DNA from: Linnemannia elongata
Taxonomy: Eukaryota; Mortierellomycota; Mortierellomycetes; Mortierellales; Mortierellaceae
Assembly (NCBI GenBank): GCA_036320915.1
Contig: JAXBDG010000004.1
Location: 2,170,001 to 2,234,000 of the forward strand
Direction of reading: 5' to 3'
DNA length: 64,000 bases
Shown here: one piece after another, positions 13,001 through 24,046 of the stretch
Numbering within the stretch: position 1 is the first letter of the stretch
How the letters are laid out: every line of letters starts with the position of its first letter
Program-made: the position numbers and the translations under genes
Notes under the pieces: generated by a model
Databases searched by the model: none
What the model saw: only the letters and a program-made list of their open reading frames with translations
What the model was told of the DNA's origin: nothing

Positions 13001-15490
13001 GTTACGATCCCCCCGCATTCTCAGACATTCCGAGGACACAACAGCAATGGCCCTCACAGCCCGGACTTTTCTGTCAAGAGCAGCCACAGGATATCGGGAG
13101 GAGGATCTGTGGAAGGTCGTTCGTACTCGAACCCGAACTGGCGCCACCTCTCTGATCCTGATGTTAGCCCGCTGGTCGTCAACAACAGCAATAGTACCAA
13201 GTCGCCAAAGCCAAACACGACTCCAACAGGAACAGTGCATCAGCAACGAGGCGTCAACCGTATCAGCACTCCATGGTACAGCGGCCCTTCATCTTCGTCC
13301 CATGGAGTAACACAACAACAGACCCGGTCGCAATATGAAAACAGCTATAGCCAACAGCGAAGTCCAATGACGCCACGGTTCCAGAGCATCATGTCATCAG
13401 CATCGACCGTTCGGGAGTATCCTCCTCGTGCGCCAACGTCGGTTGTGCTTCGGTACCGGTCCGAGGCGATTGCTCAGCAGATGTGTCTGATCGAGCGAGA
13501 GCAGTTGAGCGAGATCCAGTGGTTTGAACTGGTCAAAGCTGGGTGGAAGAAGAAGTCGCCTGAGGCTTCTTCTAATGCTGGAACGAAGGCCCCTGCGCCT
13601 TCGTTCAGTGAAGAGCAGAATGATGCCGATGATGAGGCAGTGGACGGCGGTGATGCTGAGGGTGCGGAGGTAAATCGTAAGAGTACTTTGACGACTTCTG
13701 GACGAACGAGTGGATCATCGCAAGAGCGGTCGCACCAGCCTTCGGAGAGCCCAAGTGTCGTCCGTCTTGTCGACCGCTTCAACCGCGTAAGCACCCTTCT
13801 CTTCACATCATTTGCTGCCCTTTCTCTTGTGAGCAGGACCATGTTTTCTTTGGTACTAACAAACGAGTACCTTGATATTATAGACCTGCAATTGGGTGAC
13901 ATCTGAGATTCTCAAGGCGACCGATATTGAGACAAGAGTCAAGGTCATCGAAAAGTTCATCCGCATTGCCCATGTAAGTCCCCTTATCTAGTCGCGTGTT
14001 CCCTTTAGAATTTCATGCGCTCCGTTCAAATGATATCACTCTAGTAACGCGTAACCGTTTTTTTTGTTTCTGTATTGTTGTTGTAGACATGTTATAGCTA
14101 CCACAACTTTAGCTCATTGACACAAGTGATGCTTGGCCTCCAGGCACACGAGGTCTCAAGACTCTCTCGAACATGGGCCCGCGTCCGCTCACAAGAGACC
14201 AAAATGATGGAAGATCTTGTCGAGTTCACCTCGCCCTTCCACAACTGGAGGCATCTGCGAAATGCCATGAAGACGATGGCAGATGAGTGGGGCGGCGCCG
14301 CAACGGGTCAAGACCCCGTACCGGTTTCGGTTGCTGTCGAGGTCTCTTCTTCGTCTTCACCTTCTGGATCGAAGAGATCCAACAAGGACGGCGGAGGATT
14401 GTTTAGTAAGATTGCGCTGAGTAGCAAGGATAAGCAAAAGGACCAACATCACTCGAAGTCTCAGCAGCAGAATCAGCAACAGCAACATTATTTCGCATCT
14501 TCATCGCAGACAAAATCGTTCTCGGGACCGGTCTTCCCTTCCTTGGTGTCGACTTTAAGTAGTAGGGATAAGGACAAGGATAAGGATGCGAATAAGAGTA
14601 GTTCGCTCTCTCAGCAGCCCATGGGAGGGTGCATTCCTTTCCTTGGTAAGTTTACTATCTTACTCTCCATGTTGTTCAATCTTTTCCTTCTGGCCATAGG
14701 TCTAACAGTTGACTTGTTCTTTTGTGATCGTTGTCTTTTAGGCGTGTACTTGTCAGACCTGCTATTCAACACTGAGTTGCCATCCTATGTTGAACCCAAG
14801 GTCCCCGCAACTATCGAGATATACCCTTCTCCTCCGCTTCAAACAGCCGAGTATCTTTCCAGCACGACAACTTCCGCCTCCTTAAACCGCCTGTCGACCT
14901 CTGACGCCAGTTATTCAACCTACTCTTCCATATCCTCACCCGGCGTATCCAATAATCATACCCAAGGCGATCATCACATCGACGCCACCGCCGCCGTCGC
15001 TACTACCATAGATCCTCTTGCCACAGCACCAGCCACCACTGACGGCTTCCCATCCCCTTCATACTCACTTCCGACATCGTCTCCTTCCTTGTCTTTGACC
15101 CTCTCCATGTCCACGTCCTCGTCCTCGACCTCCTCTGCTCCTCCGACCCAAGTTTTGCCCACGCCCCCATCCTCCTCCGAGCAACAGCAGCAGCAACAGC
15201 AAGTACCATGGATGATCAACATGCACAAACACCGCACGATCGCAACCATCATCCGCAGGATCCTGACCTTCCAAAAGATGGCCGGTCGATACCCCTTCCT
15301 CCACGACACCGAGGTCTATGAATCCCTCACGAATGCTATCGAGTCCCCGACGGAGCAGCTTTCGGATTCGGAGAAGGAGCGGTTGAGTGATTTGTGTGAG
15401 GAGAGGTTCAGTATGGTTGGTCCTTTAGGGCCCTTGTCGCCTTCCGAGAGTTTGAATTCCGGGTTGACGTCTCCAGCCTTCCCGCGTTAA
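7053..15490 (+). CDS. Large Ras guanine-nucleotide exchange factor (REM + CDC25 domains)
   Basis: Activates a Ras-family GTPase by GDP release. Proposed exons: 7053-7138, 7825-10004, 10255-10659, 10797-13786, 13884-13973, 14087-14645 and 14742-15490, giving 2352 residues. The first exon (MQLAAASMPMDAIG...) joins in frame across a 686-nt intron; if it is wrong, the start is the ATG at 7832. Residues up to about 755 are Ser/Thr/Asn/Gln-rich with no domain I recognise. The REM (RasGEF N) domain starts at DYTFLTDFFLIYRLFISP (about 756-890). An acidic run and an 880-residue disordered linker with three His-rich tracts follow. The CDC25 domain (about 1775-2260) shows IAQQMCLIEREQLSEIQWFE, TCNWVTSEIL, YHNFSSLTQVMLGL, SRTW and GCIPFLG/VYLSDLLF, and carries a Lys/Ser/Gln insert. 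REM far from CDC25 recalls Lte1; that assignment is only an inference. Confidence 0.92.
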
Positions 15491-15658
15491 GCTTTTTTTT
15501 TTTTTTTCTTTTTCTTTCAAAATAATAGTCGTGCGTTTTTTCGCTCATACCAAAAATATATACATATATACAAAAGATACCCCCCGTTTTTTTTTTCGAT
15601 ACATCTAACTACAATAAGCCTTCCACATTAAAAGGTTATCTTCCTTTTGTCCTTGAAT

Positions 15659-15685
15659 AAAAAAAAAAAAAAAAAAAAAAAAAAA
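15659..15685. repeat. A27 homopolymer
   Basis: Run of about 27 A residues 170 nt after the RasGEF stop codon. It could pair with the T31 run about 92 nt further on in a read-through transcript. Confidence 0.9.
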
Positions 15686-15773
15686 GGGTAAAAAGACAAA
15701 ATACAAGACCCAAAGTACCAGCTCGCCTTTTATGACAAAGAGATAGACACGCTCTCGCATTATTTGTCTCGCC

Positions 15774-15777
<4 letters not shown>

Positions 15778-15808
<31 letters not shown>
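15778..15808. repeat. T31 homopolymer
   Basis: Run of about 31 T residues in the same convergent spacer, complementary to the A27 run at 15659-15685. Confidence 0.9.
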
Positions 15809-15811
<3 letters not shown>

Positions 15812-16204
15812 TTTGAGGGTGGGAACTGGGAAAGGGACTATCAATTAAGTTATTATTTTATTTTGGTTATGTACAGAATAGAAAAAAAAAGGCATGTTGT
15901 TGGGTGGTGTGAGAGAAATGAGAAAGGCGAAGGGCGAAAAAAGGGCCAAATAACGGGAAGAGGAGATGATGTGCGCGGAGGTGTATGTTGGAGGGGTATC
16001 AAATGGGAAAGAAAAAAAAAAGATGAAAAGATATTATCTTGATATCTTCCTCCCTTCCTCCAGAAGAGCTGAGATTGTTGTAGTCGTATCAATTGCGTCG
16101 CAGGGTTGTAAAAAGAATCCCGCATCCCATGGTGCCAGCATAGCGTTCCTGAATTGTGGTGGTGATGATGGTAGGCGGCGATGGCATGCTTTGGTTGTGC
16201 TCTA

Positions 16205-17629
16205 TTACATGACGCTGCATCCGCAACCCTTGGGTTGGACCAAGAATGGGTCGTCCTGCTTTTCCAGCTCGCCCCAGACCGGTGTGATAAAGACGTCTTT
16301 GTTGCTCATGCAGTATTGGATGAGTCTGGAAGGATATGTTTGAACGGAAGCATGTTACAGTTAGAACCATACATTGTTTTAATACACATGGAACATTGTC
16401 CGCAAAAGGAGATGGAGAAGGAGAAGCCAACAGGGAGCAAGGAGGGGGGGAGTAGGGGGTCAGGGCCAGGGCCAGGGCCAGGGTGAAAACAATAATGCAA
16501 ATGCATAAAGATCAAAGAAATAAAAAAAGCGAGACAAAGGAGCAATCGAAGGGGTCCGTGGATATATGAGCGAGAGAAGGGTAAAAGGCAAAGGAAAGAA
16601 AAGCGAGATGGAAAGCGTCGACTTGAAACAACTCTAGGGGGGAGCGGGGATAATGCGATGCAAGCACCCCTACTACAAACACAGACACAAACATGCCATG
16701 GCCAAGTAGCCTTTCGCCTTTCCCGCTTGTCCAGATCCCATGAGACATGCTCTTTATGTTCTCGGATGCTTTTGACTTGCAACTCTCCTTGTTTTCGGTT
16801 ATTTCTTTTGTTAATTAGCTTTCTGCTTTCTAGGGGGCAGTTAAGCTAGTTTCTGGTGTTCTTTTGCAATAATAAAGATAGCTGCATGTTCGCACCTGTA
16901 GGAAGACAAGTAAGAAGACAAAACGAAGACGAAACCATCCCAGTTCACACACTCACTTGTGCATCTTTTTCGTACCACCGTGAGGAGAGGTAAAAATGGG
17001 TCGCCAATTGTTGAAACCTTCTTTTGGAAGTATACGTTGGTGTGAACTGCTCAAATAGCCTACTGCCAGTTACACTACGCACCCTCAAACCCTTACTCTT
17101 GCCCTTATCATCTCACCTCGTTGTTACCCCATTTTGTTGTTGTTCCTCTATTAAGTGTGTTACTAAGGGATCCTCCTCGATCGTGTAATGGTTGGTTGGT
17201 CGGTCATGCCGGTCATGCATTCAACCATGATATAAAAAGCAAGTCATTTTGGAAAAGAGGCAAAGGGGAAATGGACTGCGTGCTTTGTTGCCTTGCGTCT
17301 TTGTTGACGTTGATAGAAAAAATAATGCAAAACAGTCTGGGCGTTGACTCCTTTTTTTGTGTTCTCTTTTCATCCAGTGTGCAAGAGTTGCGTAGTCTAT
17401 CAACCAATGTCCAATGGCCAATAATGGCATAGGGGGTAGGGGGGATGATACGCCGTGGTGCTGTGTTTTGTTTTGTGTTTTGTGGGATTGGTGTGAAAAG
17501 GAAAGGAAAGGAAGTCAAACAAACTTACGATGAGCTGGCCTGTGATACCGAGATACGCTCCCGCTCAAATTGTTCACGAAGGCGCTTGTTGTGTTCGAGC
17601 TGGCGTTGGAGGCGCACTTCTGTTGACAT
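16205..17629 (-). CDS. Heterotrimeric G-protein gamma subunit (Ste18-like)
   Basis: Partner of G-beta that tethers G-beta-gamma to the plasma membrane in pheromone or nutrient signalling. Two exons on the minus strand, 17629-17529 and 16325-16205, give 73 residues; the intron is 1203 nt with GTAAGT donor and CAG acceptor, phase 2. Exon 1 encodes the coiled-coil helix (RLQRQLEHNKRLREQFERER), followed by ISVSQASS. Exon 2 opens LIQYC, the family's second helix, continues VFITPVWGELEKQDDPF and ends GCGCSVM. The last four residues CSVM form a CaaX box favouring farnesylation, and the Cys two residues before it could be palmitoylated. Length and motif order fit fungal G-gamma (70-110 aa). Both exons are short, so automated annotation could miss the gene. 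Confidence 0.93.
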
Positions 17630-20077
17630 GGCAGGTATATGTGTTGTTGTTGTTGGAGTTGGAGTTGGTGGTGTTGTAGCTGTTGTTGCTGCCGCTTAGT
17701 TGTCGACTTGGGGATGTTCGTTTGGTTGGGAGGCGGTGGGAGGACAAAATAAAAGAAGGGGAAGGAGGTGAGCGAGAGATTAAAATGAAAGGAAAAGAAA
17801 GATGCTAATAGTGATGTTGATGAAGGGTAGGGTAAGCGGTCGGGAAACAAAATAAAAAGTACAGAAGGCAGGCTCTAATTAACAGGGGATAATAATGCCG
17901 ACAGATGCAGTGTGGTAGTGATATAGAAGGAGAAAGGGGAAGAGAGAGAGAGAGACAGAGAGATGACAAGAGGAGTAGAAAAGAAAGAGAGAGAGTGAGA
18001 GAGAGAGTGAGAAGAAAGAAGAAGAGACAAAAGAAGGAAAGAAAGAAAGAAAGAAAGAGACGGATTAGTAAATGGCGTGCGACAAGGGCGAAGGAAGAAG
18101 ACATACAGGTTGTGTGTTGGATAAGTGGAGGGGCGAAACAAAGTGGATATGTGAATGTGGTCGATTTGGAAAGAAAAGTATAGTGGTAGTGGTAGGGTAG
18201 TCGTAGGTGGGTGAGTGGTGGACAGGCGAGGTGATGTTTGTTTGTTGTTTGTTGTTTGTTGTTGATGAGACACAACAAGCAGAAAAACAAAGAAAAGGCA
18301 GAAAAGGAAAGATGAACGAGATTCACACTTTCTCGCTTATTGATGAAAAAAAGGAGAAGGATGAGTAGAGCAGGTCAAGAGGAGAGAGAAGGAGGGGTGG
18401 AGAGAGAGAGATAGAGAGAGAGAAGGAGAGGAGCAAAGGGTCGACCGTTGTTTGTTATTCAGGGGGTGCAAGGTAAGGAGCGAAGAAGGATAGAGAGGGA
18501 TAAGATACAACGAGACGGGTTTAAAGGAGGGATGGAGGAGTAGAGTCGAAAGGCAAGGGTCGAAGGCAAGGAGAGAGGAGGAATGATAGGAGGGACATAT
18601 GGGTAGACAGACATACGCGTGAGAGAGAAAGGGAGAGAGAGAGAGAGAGAGAGAGAGAGTGTGTGTGTGTGAGTGTGTGAGTGTGTGAGTGGATGTGAAT
18701 AGTAAGTAGTCGTTAGTACCTTGGCAAAGAAGGGAGTGGATGGTGAGTGCTTGAGTGAATGAATGAAATGACGGAGTGGATGAGAGACGAGGGATGATCG
18801 TGAAGGGAAAAAGGGAAGAAAGAAGGTTGGAGGGTCAAGTGAGGAAGAGGGAGAGAGGTAAGGAAAAAAGAAGAGAAAGAAGTAAGAAATCAAATACGAC
18901 TGGTGGCAGAGTGGAGAGTGGGAGAGAGAAAGCACAGTCCGTGATATCAGTGATGACCAGAGATAAACCATGATGAAAGGGTGGTGGTGGTGGGAAAGGG
19001 GACACAAGCCGCCTATTCATTCATTTCTGGTGGATATATATCGACTACGACACCGGCTGAGAACAATATATTATTTTCAGCAGAGCAAAGAGAGAGAGAG
19101 AGAGAGAGAGAGAGGAGATTCAATTCTCGTCATTCATACTCGCAGGTGGGTGGGGGGTGCCATTTTTCAATTGGATTATAGACTCAACTTGACTGCCCGA
19201 CTACTGACCGACACACCGTCCCCCCCCTCACCCCCTAACTACATGCACCAGCCCAATCCGGCCCTGGTGTTGAATGGCCAGCTGTGTTACTGCCCAGTCC
19301 AGTCCGCTGTTGTTTACATCACTTTTATGAATGTCGTCTGTGTTCGTTTTATTGCATATGGACATGCAGCGATGCCATTGCCGAACCTTGCCTTAAAGAT
19401 CCTGTTATGATTTCTCTCTCTCTCTGCTTCGTAATAACTGCTTTTTTACTCTACCCGGCTTTCTTCATATCATATACAAAAGAGAGTACTGATGTTGCAA
19501 AACAAAAAACCAGTCTTCTTTTCTCCACTTTCACTGACAGACAGACGGACATGTGAACCGATTACTTCCCTCTTGTGTTCATCTTCCATTCCTTCGTCGG
19601 CTGTTTCTTTGCTTTCTCAAAAAGCTCACAGCTAGCGCTATCGGCTCAACCTTGTACAATCAACAACATAATTCAATTCGTTGCTTGTCTGTTTACATGC
19701 CAGTGTGTTTTTGCCCATACATGACCTTCAAAAGGGGACAATGGTCGTCTGTAGATTTTGTGTGCCGGTGGCCGTGGTCGACGTACAGGACTTGTTGTAC
19801 GTTTTGTTCCTACTTTTCGACAGTCGAGTAATTTGGACGTTCATGCAAACACAGAGCAAAGCCTACGGTTCATTCTTCTGAGAGTTACATACAGAAACAA
19901 TTTCCTTTTCACAAGTACATAGGGAAAGATGGGCTATTGTGTTTTTGTGAATTCTACTTTTTTTGTATTTCTTGCTATGCTACAATGTTGTATGGAAATA
20001 AAATACTACGTGAGTGGGGGATAGGGGGTGGAGGAGGAGGGGTTTATCGTAAAGAGGAAGAAAAAGATACAACTTCT
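17630..20077. other. G/A-rich leader and promoter region upstream of G-gamma
   Basis: No gene supported in 2.4 kb. On the plus strand 17900-19000 is strongly purine-rich (GA-type), so the G-gamma leader on the minus strand is C/T-rich. It has short GA/GT microsatellites near 18630-18690 and (AG)13 at 19089-19114. The part near 19200-20077 lacks coding signs and includes the 3' flank of the carnitine carrier. Confidence 0.5.
19089..19114. repeat. (AG)13 microsatellite
   Basis: Perfect dinucleotide run of 26 nt in the spacer between the carnitine carrier and G-gamma genes. Confidence 0.9.
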
Positions 20078-22196
20078 TTAGAAGACCATGTTCATGGCAC
20101 GGAGAGAGTACTCAACACCGAGGAAGCAACTATTGTTATTTAGAAATACAAACAAGCAGGTGGTTAGCAATTGAAAGGAGAGCATATAGGACGATCGATC
20201 GATCAAAACACAGAGCAAGCGCAATAATCAAGAGAGTAATATAAAAAAGATGAACGTACGCAGCGTTGGCGGGGAAGGCACGGAGCATGGCGGGGCCGAG
20301 ACCCTTGAAGAGAGCCTGGGGACCCTCGTTCTTCAAGAGGACGCGAAGAACATCAGCAACGCCCTTGTAGGTGCCAGCGGGGGCGGACTGGAGGCGGGAC
20401 TTGAGAACATCTGGGGGAATAGCAATAGTCCACATGGCAACACCAGCCATACCTATTGATCGAGAACAAAACGAAGAAAATAAAGGGGTCAATTTTAAGA
20501 TCAATAGAACAACAGCTTTAACATTGGCATTGATGGAGAAGGATATAAGAGCAGGAGCCGATTGAACATACCACCAGCAAACAGAACGGAGAGGGGGTTC
20601 AAGTCAGCAGCAGTGCCACCGGCGGGAATGAGGGAGCGCTTGATGACCTCGTAGGCAACAAAGTAGGCAGCAGATCCAGGACCATCACGCAACAAGGTAG
20701 CACCGGTTCCACGGAAGATCGAAGCCATACCGCCCTCCTTGTACAAGGCACGGGCAACATCGACGGGGCCGTTGTAAAGCTTGTTGACACCGGAACCCTG
20801 GGTCTAATTAGTTAATAAGGATGGTTTGTTTTGTTTAGTGAGCAGTTATCGTAGAAGTAGAAGCGAGTAGTTGTAGGAAGGGAAGTAGTAGGATGAGGGA
20901 CTGTGTGTGTAATCAATCTTTGATCTCACAGGCTCAGTTCTTTTTGAACCCTCTAAACCGACAGTATTTCCAGGAGCGTGGTATGTCCATCTGCCTGCTG
21001 CATGCTTTTTCATCCCCCTTCTGTGATCTTTTTCCTGACTTTTCAGCTTCTCACACGTGAGAGCCACAAAAAAAGAAAATACAAAATGCAAAAAAAAACC
21101 AGCTCCGATCGGATTACGATGTGTGCGTGTGAGTGTAGAGTAACAGTTATACTGTAATGCTTACCTGGAGGATGACCTTGATGCGCTCGGTGGGGGACAT
21201 CAAGAGGGTGGTGGGGACGGCCGAAAAGAAACCAGCAAAGGCAAACTCGGCCAAGTTGAGGTCGCGGGGCTCACGGCCGGGGATGGCGTGGACGATCTTC
21301 TTGCCCAAGTCATAGGCCCAGAAGGAGACGGCGAAGATAGGGGTGACTCCGACGAGAGGGGTAGACATTCCGCGGTAGAGACCACGGACACCATCGGCCT
21401 TGAGGGACTTGCCAAAGACATCAAAGGTGCCCTTGTAGGTGCCAGTAGGGCTGGTTTGGATGCGGACCTAATTCAACATTATCAAAGGATGGCGCATGTT
21501 GTATTGTTAGCCATGAATCATCGGTGATCATCAGCGATCTATCATCATTTGAAGCCACTCGGCCCTCTTTCGATCTTTGTGGTCGTCGTCTTCGATCAGA
21601 AGGAGTGCTCATGTTCAAGAACGCCCGTCCTTGGCAGTGCAAATGATGAAAGACTGGAATCGTAGTCGAAGTATCTCCTTTTTCACGCCTCCCCCCTGCC
21701 TTCGTTCCTTATGATTTCCTTCCGCAATGTGCATTGTCTGCATGGTGTTCTTCCTTTATAAGGGGTATGAACCGCTATAAGCTCGTGCTTGTAAAATCCT
21801 GATGCTGTTCATCTCCGTCCTGATGTGTTTGCTGCTTTCTCGAGATTAGAGATGCAAATACTGATTCCAGTTCCAAGTTGCTCTTTCTTTAAGGCCCGCT
21901 TTGAGTCGTGTGCGTGTGTGTGTTTGTTTGTCACTTCCATATGATAATGTCGATGATGTTGTTGTCGTTATTGCTTTTGTGTCCGGTCCTGCTTGTCCTT
22001 TGATTGCTTGCATAAGATAAGTTGCGACATGGTGTTGAAATGAGTTGAGGATGAGGATGGTTACCTTGGCCAAGTCGAAGGGGTGTCCGACGAGGACGGA
22101 GGCGATACCACCGAATCCTCCGGAGAGGAAGGACTTGACGGCGGAGGTCTGGGGAACGACCTTCTCGACGGTCTTTGCGTCGGCGAATTCAGACAT
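20078..22196 (-). CDS. Mitochondrial carnitine/acylcarnitine carrier (CRC1-like)
   Basis: Inner-membrane exchanger that brings acylcarnitines into the matrix in return for carnitine, for beta-oxidation or acetyl transfer. Exons on the minus strand: 22196-22065, 21467-21165, 20803-20572, 20452-20260 and 20129-20078, giving 303 residues, the usual size. Three tandem carrier repeats are visible, with signatures PFDLAK (39-44), PTERIK (about 136-141) and PPDVLK (235-240). The stretch [20 protein letters not shown] is typical of the carnitine-carrier branch and argues against ornithine or SAM carriers. The protein ends [19 protein letters not shown]. The introns are long for this window (597 and 361 nt for the first two). 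It is divergent from the Phe-tRNA synthetase gene across a 1.85 kb spacer. Confidence 0.93.
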
Positions 22197-24046
22197 GATA
22201 TATGAGAGTAGAAGTAAAGGAGGAGGGGAGAGGGGGGAGGGGTGGATCTGAAAAGGGAAGAAAAGATAACGAAAAGAAAAGAAAAGGAAAAAGGGGAAAA
22301 AAGGAAAAGAAGAAAAGGAAGAAAGAAGTAAAAGAAAAAAAATGAGGGGAGGGAAGAAGGGGAATTTGTCCCTCCTCTCGGTCGAGTCGGTCGGTCGGAT
22401 GGATCCAGGCACAATCACTGTCAATTCAATCAAATCATCTTTCCTTCCGACCCACTTCCCTTTCCTTTTTCTCCACTCCTCTTCCTTTCGATCTTTAAAC
22501 TGGTTTTTATTGAATTTCATACCCTCTCACACTTTCTTCATTCCTTCTTCCACAGAACCCTGTCTGTCATGTGCAAAGGATACATCGCAGCCGTCATCCT
22601 TCCGCCCTAAAAAGAGATCAGTACTTAGAACCTCCTGGCTCTCTTTCCCTCCCCTCATATCCTTCGGGCTCGTTCTGATTGGCCAATGCCATCCCCGTCC
22701 TCAGTCGACCCCGGTCGATCTCACTCATACACCCTTTCTCACCGTTCGTCGTTACTTGAATAAGACGTCAATACGCCCACGGCTAGATTTTCAACCGCCG
22801 GGTTTACTTTAGTCGTCCTCCACCGACCAACCGACATACTCGCCCCATGCAACCACATGCCACCATGCGTTCACTTCGTCTTTCTTTCACTCTTCTTGCC
22901 TCGACAAACCCGTTCAAGGGAGGTTTCTATAAAAAAGATACATTTTTCGTTTCCCTTACTTTTAGTGCTCTTGACTTTTTGATTTCTCGGAAGTTCACGG
23001 AAAACTGCTTCTTCACACACTCAGGCAGGCGACCAACCAACCCTTTGTCTCCCTCTCCACGGATTTTTCATCCAACACAGCTCACTTAACAAACTCGCAA
23101 TAAGGTCTCTTCCCCGCACCTTTCCATTCCTCTCACCTGCCCGCCATGTACCCGTCAATGCGTCTCCTGTCTCGCCCATGATTCTGCTCTCTGGTCTCTC
23201 CCTCATTTCGGGGTATGAAGGGTGGGAAAGAAGATGAAAAAAAGGCCTAGCTTTTACCCTTTTGGTTCTTGACTCTGGTCATCTCTTGAGCCAGTAGTAA
23301 CGCACAAAGAGCAGAAGAATGTTGCACTCGTGTTGGTAGGGCTAACCTGGTAGTAGTCGAAAGCCAAGACGCAATTGCTACAAGGTATGGTGGATTACTT
23401 CTTTGCTTGATCGCTCACACTTGAAACGCGTCCTTGACTACGGACGATTATCTTACATAAGAAAGGTTTTCGCAAACCCCCTTTGCCCTTACCATTGCCA
23501 TTTTGCTTTAACTCCGTTTATTGAGAAACATGCCGGCTGTTGATGCGCACGGGCATTGATGACCATCAGACAATGAAGAGTCGAAGAGTCCTATACTGCG
23601 GCCCGAGATTCTGATGAATCACCGTTTAATTGAGTCCTTCCCGCTTGTATCTTGTTCTTGCTTCAACTACCGTCCCAGTAAACCGCCCCCCCCCCTCTTT
23701 CGCCAATTGCAGTGTGATTCACAAGAAAATACAAGACGTATCATGCGGTCATAGTGAGTGTGAGCGAAGGCGAGTGAAGAGAAGTGTAGCGAGAACGAGA
23801 GTGAGAATAATGGGATGTAGAAATGGCAAAGGGTCTGATAAGGTGCAGTAGACCTATTCAGGTGTTAGAAAGGCGCAATGCATTTCTCACAACGTGCAAC
23901 ATTTGGCTGGTGATTTCTCGACCGTGAGTCACTCAACTATTGGCCTATCAAATCGCGGTCACAATAAACAGAGAACCTAACGTAGAAAGAGAATATTCAT
24001 CTTGCTTGCAGGTTTGCAACTTGTTCACTCAACACGCTCATCAACC
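22197..24046. other. Divergent spacer between carnitine carrier and Phe-tRNA synthetase
   Basis: No gene supported. A purine-rich block (22200-22350) forms the C/T-rich leader of the carrier gene on the minus strand. The rest has short frames with no family resemblance. A TTGCTTGCAG acceptor-like site at about 24011 could close a 5' UTR intron just before the synthetase start. Confidence 0.45.

Larger units (their letters stand above)
15491..16204. other. Convergent 3' region between RasGEF and G-gamma
   Basis: No gene seen. It contains a T15 tract just after the RasGEF stop, an A27 run (15659-15685) and a T31 run (15778-15808). These lie in the 3' UTRs or terminator regions of the two converging genes. 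Confidence 0.6.

Noticed and set aside
18459..19007. 182-residue minus-strand frame upstream of G-gamma
   Set aside because: Ser/Leu/Pro low complexity from the C/T-rich leader; no domain.
21480..21560. C/D-box snoRNA-like TGATGA/CTGA motifs in carnitine carrier intron 1 (minus strand)
   Set aside because: Box spacing leaves no guide sequence and no terminal stem is evident.
22847..23089. 80-residue plus-strand frame before the Phe-tRNA synthetase
   Set aside because: Starts at an ATG but has no similarity or splice continuation; likely leader or intergenic.
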